Source: Biostraticola tofi (GTDB lineage Bacteria; Pseudomonadota; Gammaproteobacteria; Enterobacterales; Enterobacteriaceae). From it: a stretch of 64,000 nt of DNA. The stretch is taken from contig NZ_SMCR01000007.1 of NCBI RefSeq assembly GCF_004343195.1, positions 1 through 64,000 of the forward strand. The letters run 5' to 3'. A program made the position numbers and the translations under genes. Positions 57,001 through 64,000 of this stretch are shown here, piece after piece. The notes under the pieces are model-generated. The model ran no database searches. It saw only the letters and a program-made list of their open reading frames with translations, and had not been told where the DNA came from. Within the stretch, counting starts at the first letter, position 1, and every line of letters begins with the position of its first letter.

Positions 57001-59017
57001 TGAAGTAAAACTGGCCATACCGGAATTTAACGGTGAACTGCGGTTGATGGCTCAGGCCTGGAGCGACGATAATTTCGGCAGTGCTGATGCCAAAGTCGTC
57101 GTTGCCGCGCCGGTGGTCGTCGAGATGTCGACGCCGCGTTTCCTGGCCGGTGGGGATACCACCCACCTGTCGCTGGATGTCAGCAACATGTCCGGCCAGC
57201 CCCAGACGCTGAACCTACAGACTCGCTTCAGCGGGCTGGTCGCTTCCGGTAATACGGCGACGGCGACTTCATCGGTACAATTGGCCAATGGCCAGCGTAA
57301 AACCGTTACCCTGCCGGTAACGGCGCTGACCGGCTTTGGCCAGGGAGAAGTGTCGGTGACGGTAAGCGGCCTTACCCTTCCTGGCGAAAGCGCAGCCGAT
57401 TATCACCGCAGTTGGAAAATTGGCGTCCGCCCGGCCTATCCGGCCCAGACCCAGCATTTTGCCGCCCTACTGCAGCCTGGCGCCGGCTGGATGCTGCCGC
57501 CGGAGGCGCTGAGCGGCCTGGCGCCACGCACCGCCGAGGGCCGGCTGCTGCTGACACGCAATCCGCCGCTTAATCTGGCCCGCTATATCGCTGAACTGAA
57601 AGCCTATCCTTACGGTTGCCTGGAGCAGACGACCAGCGGTCTGTATCCTTCCTTGTATTCCAGCCAAGAGCAACTGGCCTCATTGGGCATCAAAGGTGAG
57701 AATGACGACACGCGCCGACAGGCGATTGATATCGGTATTGAACATCTGCTCGGTATGCAGCGGGATAACGGCGGCTTCGGGCTGTGGAGCCAGAGCTCTC
57801 AAGAAGAATACTGGTTAACGGCCTATGTTACCGATTTTCTGGTACGCGCTCGGGAACAGGGCTACAGCGTCTCTTCCCAGGCGCTGGACAAGGCTAACGA
57901 ACGGTTAAAACGCTATTTGCAGGATGCCAGCCAGATAGATGTGCCCTACAGTTCCCAGCAGGATTACACCCGCTTTGCGGTGCAGGCTTATGCCGGACTG
58001 GTGCTGGCGCGGCAACAGCAGGCGCCGCTTGGGGCCCTGCGGCAAATCTACCAGCATCGGGATCAGGCGCTATCCGGCTTGCCGGTAGTACAGCTTGGCA
58101 TAGCGCTGCGACTGATGGGCGATATGCCCAGGGCGCAAACCGCCATTGCGGCAGGACTCGCACTGCCGCGGCAGGAAGACAGCGACTCTTTGGCGGATTA
58201 CGGCAGTCCGGTGCGCGACAGTGCCTTGATACTGGCCCTGCTCAACGAATATCAGTTGCTGCCGACCGAACGCGACAAGCTGATGATATCGCTGGCCGAC
58301 CAGCTCTACGGCAGGAATTGGCTGTCTACCCAGGAGAGCAACGCGGTCTTTTTGGCCGGCCGTAATCTGATTGGCGCTAGCGAACCTGCCTGGCAGGTCT
58401 CTTTCAATCAGGGCAGTCCGACCGTCAGCCAGAAAGCGCTGAACCTGAGTTACGATGCCCGCCAGCTCGAGGGCGGACTGCAGTTGACCAACACGGGTGA
58501 TGCGCCGCTTTACAGCCGTTTTGACCTGACCGGCTATCCGCAGCAGCCGCCGGCAGCCTCGGGCGACAGTATGTCAATCAGCCGGGAATACTTTGATCTC
58601 AACGGCAATCATCTGTCGCTGGCACAGATACACAGCGGCCAGTTGGTGCTGGTGCATCTTAGGGTAACTGCCGAAGTACGGGTACCCGATGCGCTGGTTG
58701 TTGACCTGCTGCCGGCCGGGCTTGAACTGGAAAACCAGAATCTGACCCAAAGTAGCGCCAGCCTGGGAGAGGCCGCCAGCGGCGTCAATTCCCTGCTTGA
58801 GGCCATGGAGCAAGCGGATATCAAACATCAGGAGTTCAGGGATGACCGCTATGTCGCGGCGGTGGATATCTCGCCGCATATGCCGGTTTCTTTGCTGTAC
58901 CTGTCGCGGGCGGTCACGCCGGGAAACTATGCCGTACCGCCGCCGCAGGTCGAGTCAATGTATGTTCCCCAGCGGCGCGCCACTGGGGAAACGCCTGAGC
59001 GGCTTAATGTCCGCTGA
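54017..59017 (+). CDS. yfhM: Bacterial alpha-2-macroglobulin lipoprotein YfhM
   Basis: At 1666 residues it is close to E. coli YfhM (about 1653). The lipobox LLAGC (lipidated Cys near residue 32) anchors it in the periplasm. The family runs MG domains, bait region and thioester domain; the thioester Cys1201-Leu-Glu-Gln is in YPYGCLEQT. It traps proteases that enter the periplasm and works with PBP1C. ATG 54017 gives a signal peptide with a KRR charge near residues 13-15; longer in-frame readings into PsiE lack this. The E. coli gene order pbpC-yfhM is here reversed to yfhM-pbpC on one strand. Confidence 0.95.
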   Translation: MTFSLISASGCGKRRYQGAMLAAILALLAGCDDKPGQAAAPTSADGTPAHPAASVTKPDSASVAALAKKTAGKPLTLLDASEIQLDGASTLVLTFSVPLDPSQDFSALAQVVDTKAGKPDGAWELSPSLTELRLRHLQPNRKLMVTVNGGMRAANGATLGEEQQHQLTTRDIQPSVGFASKGSLLPTRLAEGLPVMALNVDKIDVNFFRIRQAALPAFITDWQYRTSFSTWESDEWLSRADLVYSGRFDLNPEKNTRQRLLLPLSGIEPLKQPGVYLAVMQQAGHYSYSNPATLFSLSDIGVSLHRYHDRMDVFSQSLADGKPLGGAQLQVLDDKGGKLAEASTEANGHARLTLDPRAKILLAMQQGHTSLIDLSSAALDLTEFDIGGPKGYSKNLFAFGPRDVYRPGELLQINGLLRDADGKQLAAQPINVEVIKPDGQVARTFVWQPENGLYRYQYPIAASAATGDWSLRFNLGDNQPRSYSFKVEDFMPERMALELTSGDQQPAMDSPLTFGVSGRYLYGAPAAGNQLQAQIFMRPMREAVPQLPGFEFGNISEENLSRTLNEFEASLDDLGKADIAVDNTWSDVRSPLNIILQASLLESGGRPVTRRADQAVWPAQTLAGIRPLFAQQQVYDYTRNDYTSQYMVDENSQAEFDIVYAGAKGEKRAVQGLKARLVRERRDYYWEWSEGSGWDSRFDKKDLLVAEDNIDITAGNSAKVSFGVEWGAYRLDVIDPENDLVSSTRFWAGYSWQDNTAGSGAVRPDKVKLKLDKPAYHPGDKVKLHIQAPAAGKGYLLVESGEGPLWWQEISVPEQGMDIDVPLDKDWNRHDLYLSALVIRPGDKQLQSTPKRAVGVLHLPLAGDKRKIDLALNAPARVRPNQTLTVKVNASRKDGKLPDKVHVLLSAVDAGILNITEYKTPDPFDAFLGRKRYGVDQYDVYGQLIDAQGRLANLRYGGDGDDEDVLSRGGKKPITEVTIVAQQAQPVQLDANGEGEVKLAIPEFNGELRLMAQAWSDDNFGSADAKVVVAAPVVVEMSTPRFLAGGDTTHLSLDVSNMSGQPQTLNLQTRFSGLVASGNTATATSSVQLANGQRKTVTLPVTALTGFGQGEVSVTVSGLTLPGESAADYHRSWKIGVRPAYPAQTQHFAALLQPGAGWMLPPEALSGLAPRTAEGRLLLTRNPPLNLARYIAELKAYPYGCLEQTTSGLYPSLYSSQEQLASLGIKGENDDTRRQAIDIGIEHLLGMQRDNGGFGLWSQSSQEEYWLTAYVTDFLVRAREQGYSVSSQALDKANERLKRYLQDASQIDVPYSSQQDYTRFAVQAYAGLVLARQQQAPLGALRQIYQHRDQALSGLPVVQLGIALRLMGDMPRAQTAIAAGLALPRQEDSDSLADYGSPVRDSALILALLNEYQLLPTERDKLMISLADQLYGRNWLSTQESNAVFLAGRNLIGASEPAWQVSFNQGSPTVSQKALNLSYDARQLEGGLQLTNTGDAPLYSRFDLTGYPQQPPAASGDSMSISREYFDLNGNHLSLAQIHSGQLVLVHLRVTAEVRVPDALVVDLLPAGLELENQNLTQSSASLGEAASGVNSLLEAMEQADIKHQEFRDDRYVAAVDISPHMPVSLLYLSRAVTPGNYAVPPPQVESMYVPQRRATGETPERLNVR

Positions 59018-59044
59018 GGCCGAGAGAAATAAGGGGGCCGGAGA

Positions 59045-61375
59045 TTGCCGATAGACCCTCGGCCCCGGCGACGTCATGCTTGGCTGGCAATGATTATCCT
59101 GCTGCCGCCGCTCTTATTGTCGGCGGCCAACAGGTTGTTTCCGCTGCCGTTGGGCGAGGTGGTCAATGCCCGGGTAGTGACCGCCAGGGACGGCACGCCG
59201 CTGTGGCGCTTTGCCGACAGCGAGGGTGTCTGGCGCTACCCGGTCACTGTCGCCGAGGTATCGCCTTATTACCTTGACGCGCTGTTAACCTATGAAGATC
59301 GCTGGTTTTGGCATCATCCGGGCATCAATCCGCTTTCGCTGGTCCGGGCCGCTTGGCAGGACCTGCGCTACGGCAAAGTGGTGTCAGGCGGTAGCACGCT
59401 GTCGATGCAGGTCGCCAGACTGATTGACCCCCACCCCCGTACCCTTGGCGGCAAAGTGCGTCAGGTATGGCGGACGCTGCAGCTGGAGTGGACCTTATCC
59501 AAAACACAAATCCTTGAGCTCTATCTCAACCGGGCACCCTTTGGCGGCACCCTTCAAGGTATCGGCGCCGCCAGCTGGGCCTATCTGGGTAAGCCGCCAT
59601 CAGCGCTAACGCCCGGCGAGGCGGCGCTGATGGCGGTTTTACCCCAAGCGCCCAGCCGACTGCGGCCCGATCGCTATCCTGAACGCGCGCAGGCTGCCAG
59701 GGATAAAGTGCTTGAACGGCTGGCGCAATATAACGTCTGGCCACGACGGCAAGTAGACGAAATACGCCAGGAAGCTATCTGGCTGGCGCCAAGACAGGTG
59801 CCGCAACTGGCGCCTCTGCTGACCCGACGACTGGCCACGTCGGCTTCCGGTGCGGTGGTGGCGACGACCATAGATGCCGGTCTGCAGCGCCGGCTGGAGG
59901 AAATGGCCCAGGACTGGGGTAGCCGGCTGCCTGAAAAAACGTCTCTCGGTCTGCTGGTGGTTGATCACACTACGATGGAGGTCAAGGCTTATCTGGGCTC
60001 GGCAGATTTTACCGATAATAGTCGTTTTGGCCATGTGGATATGATCAGTGCCCAGCGATCGCCGGGCTCGACGCTGAAACCCTTTCTATATGGTCTGGCG
60101 CTGGACAGCGGCCTCATCCATGCCGAGTCTCTGCTGCAGGATGTGCCGCGACGTTTCGGTGACTATCGGCCGGGTAATTTCGATACCGGCTTTCACGGGG
60201 CGGTCAGCGCCAGCGAGGCGTTGACCCGATCGCTGAATCTGCCGGCAGTGCAGCTGCTGGAGGCTTACGGCCCCAAGAGTTTCACCGCCAATCTGCGCAA
60301 TGCCGGCATTAACCTGCGCTTTCCGGCCGGTAGCGATCCCAGCCTGGCGTTAATACTCGGCGGTACCGGCAGCAGCCTCGAGCAACTGGTGCAAGGGTAC
60401 AGCGCCTTTGTCCGGCGAGGAAAAGTGGCCGGCCTGATTCTTCAGCCAGGCCAGCCGCTGGTCGAACGGCAACTGATGTCACCCGGGGCTGCCTGGATTA
60501 TTCGGCGCATCCTGGGCGGTCAGGCGCTGCCGCAGCCTGACGGCGTTTTGCCGGCGACAGTGCCGCTGGCTTGGAAAACCGGTACCAGCTATGGCTACCG
60601 CGATGCCTGGTCTATCGGCATGAATCCACGTTATCTGATCGGCGTCTGGGTCGGCCGCCCGGACGGCACACCGGTAGCAGGGCAGTTTGGCTTCGCTACC
60701 GCCGTGCCGGTCATGAATCAGGTGAATAACCTGCTGATGGCTTCCCTGCGTCAGCAACACGCGATGATACCGGCGGATCCCCGTCCGCCCGAGGTCAGCC
60801 GGGCCGATATTTGTTGGCCGGGTGGACAGCCGTTGCCGGCTGGGGATAGCAATTGCCGTCAGCGTCGTCAGGCATGGATCCTGTCGGGGACCTGGCCGCC
60901 GACGCTGTCAGCGCCGGGCCAGGAAGCGACCGGCGGCGCTGCACTGACGCTATGGGTCAATGAGCAGGGGGAGCGGGTGGCCTCTGATTGTCCATCTGCC
61001 AAATCGGAACGATTGCTGTTGTGGCCCACCCCATTGGATCCCTGGCTGCCATTTGCCGAGCGTCGGGCCCAGCGGTTGCCGCCGGCGTCAGTCGCCTGTC
61101 CGCCACAGGCAGCGCCGTCTTATCCGCCGGTGGTTATCCTCGGCGTGACCAATGGGATGGTGCTTAAACGGCTGCCAGGCAGGAAAAGCCTTGATCTGCG
61201 GCTGCATGCCCAAGGCGGCAGCGGCACCCGTTGGTGGTTTATCAACGGTACGCAGATAGGGGAAACCACGCCGACCGGCTCTCTCGGCTATAGTCTGTCA
61301 ACAGCCGGTAGCTACCAGCTCACGTTACTCGATGAAGGCGGCAGCGTCAGCCAGCTGGGCTTCAGCGTGGAGTAA
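59045..61375 (+). CDS. pbpC: Penicillin-binding protein 1C
   Basis: A 776-residue bifunctional peptidoglycan synthase. An N-terminal membrane helix (about 11-30) precedes the glycosyltransferase domain, with Glu84 in EDRWFWHHPG. The transpeptidase domain has Ser342-Thr-Leu-Lys (in SPGSTLKPF) and KTGTSYG. A C-terminal BiPBP-type domain follows. The start TTG 59045 follows GGAG. It is 27 bases after yfhM; E. coli also pairs these genes. Presumably it repairs the wall when YfhM is engaged. Confidence 0.95.
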   Translation: MPIDPRPRRRHAWLAMIILLPPLLLSAANRLFPLPLGEVVNARVVTARDGTPLWRFADSEGVWRYPVTVAEVSPYYLDALLTYEDRWFWHHPGINPLSLVRAAWQDLRYGKVVSGGSTLSMQVARLIDPHPRTLGGKVRQVWRTLQLEWTLSKTQILELYLNRAPFGGTLQGIGAASWAYLGKPPSALTPGEAALMAVLPQAPSRLRPDRYPERAQAARDKVLERLAQYNVWPRRQVDEIRQEAIWLAPRQVPQLAPLLTRRLATSASGAVVATTIDAGLQRRLEEMAQDWGSRLPEKTSLGLLVVDHTTMEVKAYLGSADFTDNSRFGHVDMISAQRSPGSTLKPFLYGLALDSGLIHAESLLQDVPRRFGDYRPGNFDTGFHGAVSASEALTRSLNLPAVQLLEAYGPKSFTANLRNAGINLRFPAGSDPSLALILGGTGSSLEQLVQGYSAFVRRGKVAGLILQPGQPLVERQLMSPGAAWIIRRILGGQALPQPDGVLPATVPLAWKTGTSYGYRDAWSIGMNPRYLIGVWVGRPDGTPVAGQFGFATAVPVMNQVNNLLMASLRQQHAMIPADPRPPEVSRADICWPGGQPLPAGDSNCRQRRQAWILSGTWPPTLSAPGQEATGGAALTLWVNEQGERVASDCPSAKSERLLLWPTPLDPWLPFAERRAQRLPPASVACPPQAAPSYPPVVILGVTNGMVLKRLPGRKSLDLRLHAQGGSGTRWWFINGTQIGETTPTGSLGYSLSTAGSYQLTLLDEGGSVSQLGFSVE

Positions 61376-61461
61376 TCCGCAGGGTTGACACGCTGCGGCG
61401 CAGCATCATGAGATGCGGCTTTTATCCCTGTACGTGAGTTAATGTCCGGTTGCCGAAATGT

Positions 61462-61478
61462 CATAAGATTCGCTTATG
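61462..61478. promoter_or_regulatory. Inverted repeat CATAAG-N5-CTTATG
   Basis: A perfect 6-5-6 palindrome in the 243-base gap before the amino-acid ABC operon. It may be an operator; no other regulator lies near. Confidence 0.4.
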
Positions 61479-61618
61479 TCTTAATCGTATTAAAATAGAT
61501 GAATTTGTAAGTAGTGCCGTCCCGAGGGCTGTGCAATATTCCAGACATAATAAGTGTTTAAACCGCCGTTGATTGAACCCACGGCCGTTTTCCCCGCTAT
61601 CATGTTAAGGAAAAACCT

Positions 61619-62449
61619 ATGGCTACCTCCTCCTTTTTAAACGCCAGGCAACTGACCGCATCCGGCCTGTTGTCATTGGCCATCGCGGCATCATTCGGCG
61701 TCCAGGCAGATCAACTGGCCGATATCCAGAAAGCCGGCGTGGTGCGAGTCGCCACCTTCGACTCCAACCCGCCGTTCGGATCGGTTGATCCCAAGACCCA
61801 CGCCATTGTCGGCTATGATGTGGATTTCGCCAAGGCGCTGGCGGCTAAACTGGGCGTCAAACTGGAGCTGGTAGCGACGAATCCGGCTAACCGCATTCCA
61901 CTGCTGCAGTCCGGTAAGGCTGATATCATTGTTGCTGATATCACTATCACCCCGGAACGTGCCAAGGTCATTGATTTTTCAATCCCTTATTTTGTGACCG
62001 GCCAACAGTTCCTGGTACCAAACTCGTCATCCGATAAACTGGATGACTATGGCAAAGCCCGCATCGGCGCGGTCAAAGGCACCACCGGCGAGCAGGAATT
62101 ACATAACCGCTTCCCGGACTCACGGGTCCTTTCCTATGATGATATCCCTCAGGCCCTGACCGCCTTGCGTAACGGCAATGTCCAGGCTATCACTCAGGAC
62201 AGCACTATTCTGGCTGGCCTGCTGGATGGCGCCCCGGACAAAGATAAATACAAGGTATTGCCTGAGCTGCTGAGCAAGGAAGAGATAGGCGTCGGCGTTA
62301 AGAAAGGCGAAACCGCACTGCTGAAACTGATTAACGATGAATTGCTGACGCTTGAACAAAACGGCCAGGCAACCTCGATTTATGACACCTGGTTCGGTCC
62401 CGGAACCACATCGCCTCAGCCGCGTTTATTCAAAATAGAAGCTCGCTAA
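61619..62449 (+). CDS. Amino-acid ABC transporter substrate-binding protein (family 3)
   Basis: A 276-residue periplasmic protein. The signal peptide ends at VQA (residue 30). Mature features: GVVRVATFDSNPPFGSVDPK, IVGYDVDFAKALAAKLGV, and ADIIVADITITPERAKVIDFSIPY, typical of polar or acidic amino-acid binding proteins. The ligand cannot be fixed. It is 13 bases before the ATPase gene. Confidence 0.9.
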   Translation: MATSSFLNARQLTASGLLSLAIAASFGVQADQLADIQKAGVVRVATFDSNPPFGSVDPKTHAIVGYDVDFAKALAAKLGVKLELVATNPANRIPLLQSGKADIIVADITITPERAKVIDFSIPYFVTGQQFLVPNSSSDKLDDYGKARIGAVKGTTGEQELHNRFPDSRVLSYDDIPQALTALRNGNVQAITQDSTILAGLLDGAPDKDKYKVLPELLSKEEIGVGVKKGETALLKLINDELLTLEQNGQATSIYDTWFGPGTTSPQPRLFKIEAR

Positions 62450-62462
62450 TCAGGTCATTACT

Positions 62463-63287
62463 ATGCATTCCCTGCATTATCCTTCTCAATCCGCTGACAC
62501 GTCAGCGGATACGCATTTTGGTGCCCCGGCGGCGGTGGAACTCTGTCAGGTCGATAAATATTTTGGCCAGCACCATGTTATTCGGCAGGTCGAATTCAGC
62601 GTGGCCAAAGGCGAAGTGGTGGCTATCTGCGGACCCTCAGGTTCGGGAAAATCGACCCTTATTCGCCTTATCAATCAACTGGAAACCCTGAGTAGCGGTG
62701 AGATCTTCATTGAGGGGCAGCCCACGTCCGGCCTGAAGGGAAAAGCGCTGCGAAAATTGCGTACCCGCATCGGCTTTGTCTTTCAGCAGTTCAATCTGTA
62801 TGCCCATTTGACTGCCCTGCAGAATGTCAGCCTGGCGCTGGTGCATGTGCTGCAGATGCCGACAGATAAAGCTCGGATCAAGGCTGAAAATCTGCTGGCC
62901 AGGGTTGGGCTGGCGGATAAAGCGGGCCATTTCCCGTCCCAGTTATCCGGCGGCCAGCAACAGCGGGTGGCGATTGCCCGTGCGCTGGTTACCGACCCGG
63001 CCATTATCTTGTTTGATGAACCGACCTCGGCGCTGGATCCGGAAATGATCGGTGAAGTACTGCTGGTAATGCAGGAATTGGCGCAAAGCGGTATCACGAT
63101 GATAGTGGTAACCCATGAAATGAGCTTTGCCCGGGAAATTGCCGACCGGGTAGTCTTTATGGATGGCGGCGTGATTCTGGAACAGGCGGACCCGAAAACC
63201 TTTTTCAGCGCCCCCGCGCATCCCCGGGCGCAGCGCTTCCTGCAAAAAGTGCTGTTCCCGCTGCATGCGCAGCCAGGAGAGGAATAA
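62463..63287 (+). CDS. Amino-acid ABC transporter ATP-binding protein (GlnQ/GltL-type)
   Basis: A 274-residue ATPase with GPSGSGKST, FQQFNLYAHLTAL, LSGGQQQRV and IILFDEPTSALDPEM. The first about 25 residues extend the usual start. Its TAA overlaps the permease ATG as TAATG. Confidence 0.93.
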   Translation: MHSLHYPSQSADTSADTHFGAPAAVELCQVDKYFGQHHVIRQVEFSVAKGEVVAICGPSGSGKSTLIRLINQLETLSSGEIFIEGQPTSGLKGKALRKLRTRIGFVFQQFNLYAHLTALQNVSLALVHVLQMPTDKARIKAENLLARVGLADKAGHFPSQLSGGQQQRVAIARALVTDPAIILFDEPTSALDPEMIGEVLLVMQELAQSGITMIVVTHEMSFAREIADRVVFMDGGVILEQADPKTFFSAPAHPRAQRFLQKVLFPLHAQPGEE

Positions 63288-64000
63288 TGGACTGGCATCC
63301 CGACTGGGCCGGTGTGCTGACCGGCCAGCCATGGCAGTGGATCCTCTCAGGCTTTAGCGCCACCTTGTATATTACCTTGGTCAGCAGTCTGCTGGCGACC
63401 GGCCTGACCGTGCTGCTGCTGGGGCTGCGGCTGGTGCCTGGGCGGCTTTGCCGGGGGCTGGTGGCGGTGTATGTGTCGATATTCCGTAATACGCCGCTGC
63501 TGGTGCAGTTGCTGTTCTGGTATTTTGCGGCCTGGGCCGGACTGCCGCAATCATGGCGATTCTATATCGGCGACGTCCATTCCTGGGCGATACTGCCGGT
63601 CAACGTCTCCTGGCTGGCACCGGAGTTCCTGTCCGCTGCCTGGGGGCTGGGGCTGTTTGGCGCCGCATTTTTTATCCAGGAGATCCAGGCCGGGCTGAAC
63701 GCAGTGCCGGCCGGGCAGCGTGAAGCCGCCCTATCTCAGGGGTTCTCCTCTTGGTCGCTGTACCGACTGATCTTGCTTCCGCAAGGACTGACCAACGCCT
63801 GGCAACCTCTGGTCGGGCAATATCTCAATCTGATGAAACTTTCTTCGCTGGCGAGCGGCATCAGCTATGCCGAGCTGACCTATCAAATCAGCCGGATCGA
63901 AAGCTATAACGCCCATGCTCTCGAAGGGTATGCGGTGGGCACGCTAGTGTATCTGCTGATTGGCGTGGTGATGAGTATGCTGCTGTTAGCCGTCGGACCT
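63287..64000 (+). CDS. Amino-acid ABC transporter permease (partial)
   Basis: The first 238 codons of an inner-membrane permease of the HisM/GlnP type; no stop is reached at the window end. Helices and the core FRNTPLLVQLLFWYF are clear, and the conserved cytoplasmic loop GQREAALSQGFSSWSLYRLILLPQG is present. GGAGAGGA precedes the ATG. A second permease gene may follow outside the window. Confidence 0.92.
   Translation, partial: MDWHPDWAGVLTGQPWQWILSGFSATLYITLVSSLLATGLTVLLLGLRLVPGRLCRGLVAVYVSIFRNTPLLVQLLFWYFAAWAGLPQSWRFYIGDVHSWAILPVNVSWLAPEFLSAAWGLGLFGAAFFIQEIQAGLNAVPAGQREAALSQGFSSWSLYRLILLPQGLTNAWQPLVGQYLNLMKLSSLASGISYAELTYQISRIESYNAHALEGYAVGTLVYLLIGVVMSMLLLAVGP

Noticed and set aside
55790-57166. 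458-codon frame antisense to yfhM
   Set aside because: A long shadow frame from the GC-rich codon use of yfhM; no start signal or known domain.

Overview
The window reads as a chromosomal segment of a gamma-proteobacterium of the order Enterobacterales. The evidence is the hemB, yfhM-pbpC and yibI-yibH genes, two RcnB-like proteins, a DUF1471 peptide and an RhtA-type exporter, all close in length and sequence to enterobacterial forms. Coding density is high and GC looks slightly above 50 %. A soil, plant or insect-associated lineage (Sodalis/Pectobacterium-like) would fit the xylan, cellobiose and choline-sulfate genes, but the genus is a guess. No tRNA, rRNA, CRISPR array or intact insertion sequence was seen.

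Layout. 1-2400: a decaying patch with a LysR regulator (nonsense codon, frameshift, lost 3' end) running into two broken aldo/keto reductases. 2775-6338: a glutathione S-transferase, a DUF1471 secreted peptide with a 9-bp tandem repeat upstream, the YibI/YibH efflux-type pair and a DUF3313 lipoprotein. 6762-10778: a two-gene operon of unknown function (a HEPN-domain membrane protein and a large protein with a CorA-like C-terminal helix pair), a candidate defence or stress module. 11026-14050: beta-xyloside symporter and GH43 xylosidase.

14590-24514: a sugar/acid catabolic island with GntR and IclR regulators. Two class III CoA-transferases and a signal-less solute-binding-fold protein are read leftwards. 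A RhaT-type transporter, Gfo/Idh dehydrogenase, lactonase-like amidohydrolase, DapA-type aldolase, rhamnose-mutarotase-like protein and MaoC hydratase are read rightwards. The two arms share a regulatory region with a perfect FadR-type operator and a second palindrome. 24511-29827: choline-O-sulfate use (ChoX-like binding protein, BetC sulfatase, LysR regulator, ATPase, permease). 30586-36850: a beta-glucoside operon (EIIB, EIIC, 6-phospho-beta-glucosidase, EIIA, LamB/ScrY-like porin) with a divergent LacI regulator and two matching operators.

37659-40681: a class I glutamine amidotransferase, a PotD-like binding protein and an M24/creatinase-fold hydrolase, probably one pathway. 40858-42038: two RcnB-like periplasmic proteins. 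42211-45353: hemB, an RhtA-like exporter and a LysR regulator. 45671-45838: a 24-unit heptamer repeat. 46133-53146: a peptide/opine-type ABC transporter (Tat-exported binding protein, two permeases, fused double ATPase) with a CocE/NonD hydrolase. 53488-61375: a PsiE-like protein and the envelope pair YfhM (bacterial alpha-2-macroglobulin) and PbpC. 61619-64000: an amino-acid ABC importer whose permease runs off the window.

The overall theme is nutrient scavenging. Several modules pair a transporter, one or more hydrolases or catabolic enzymes and a local regulator, among a few conserved housekeeping genes.
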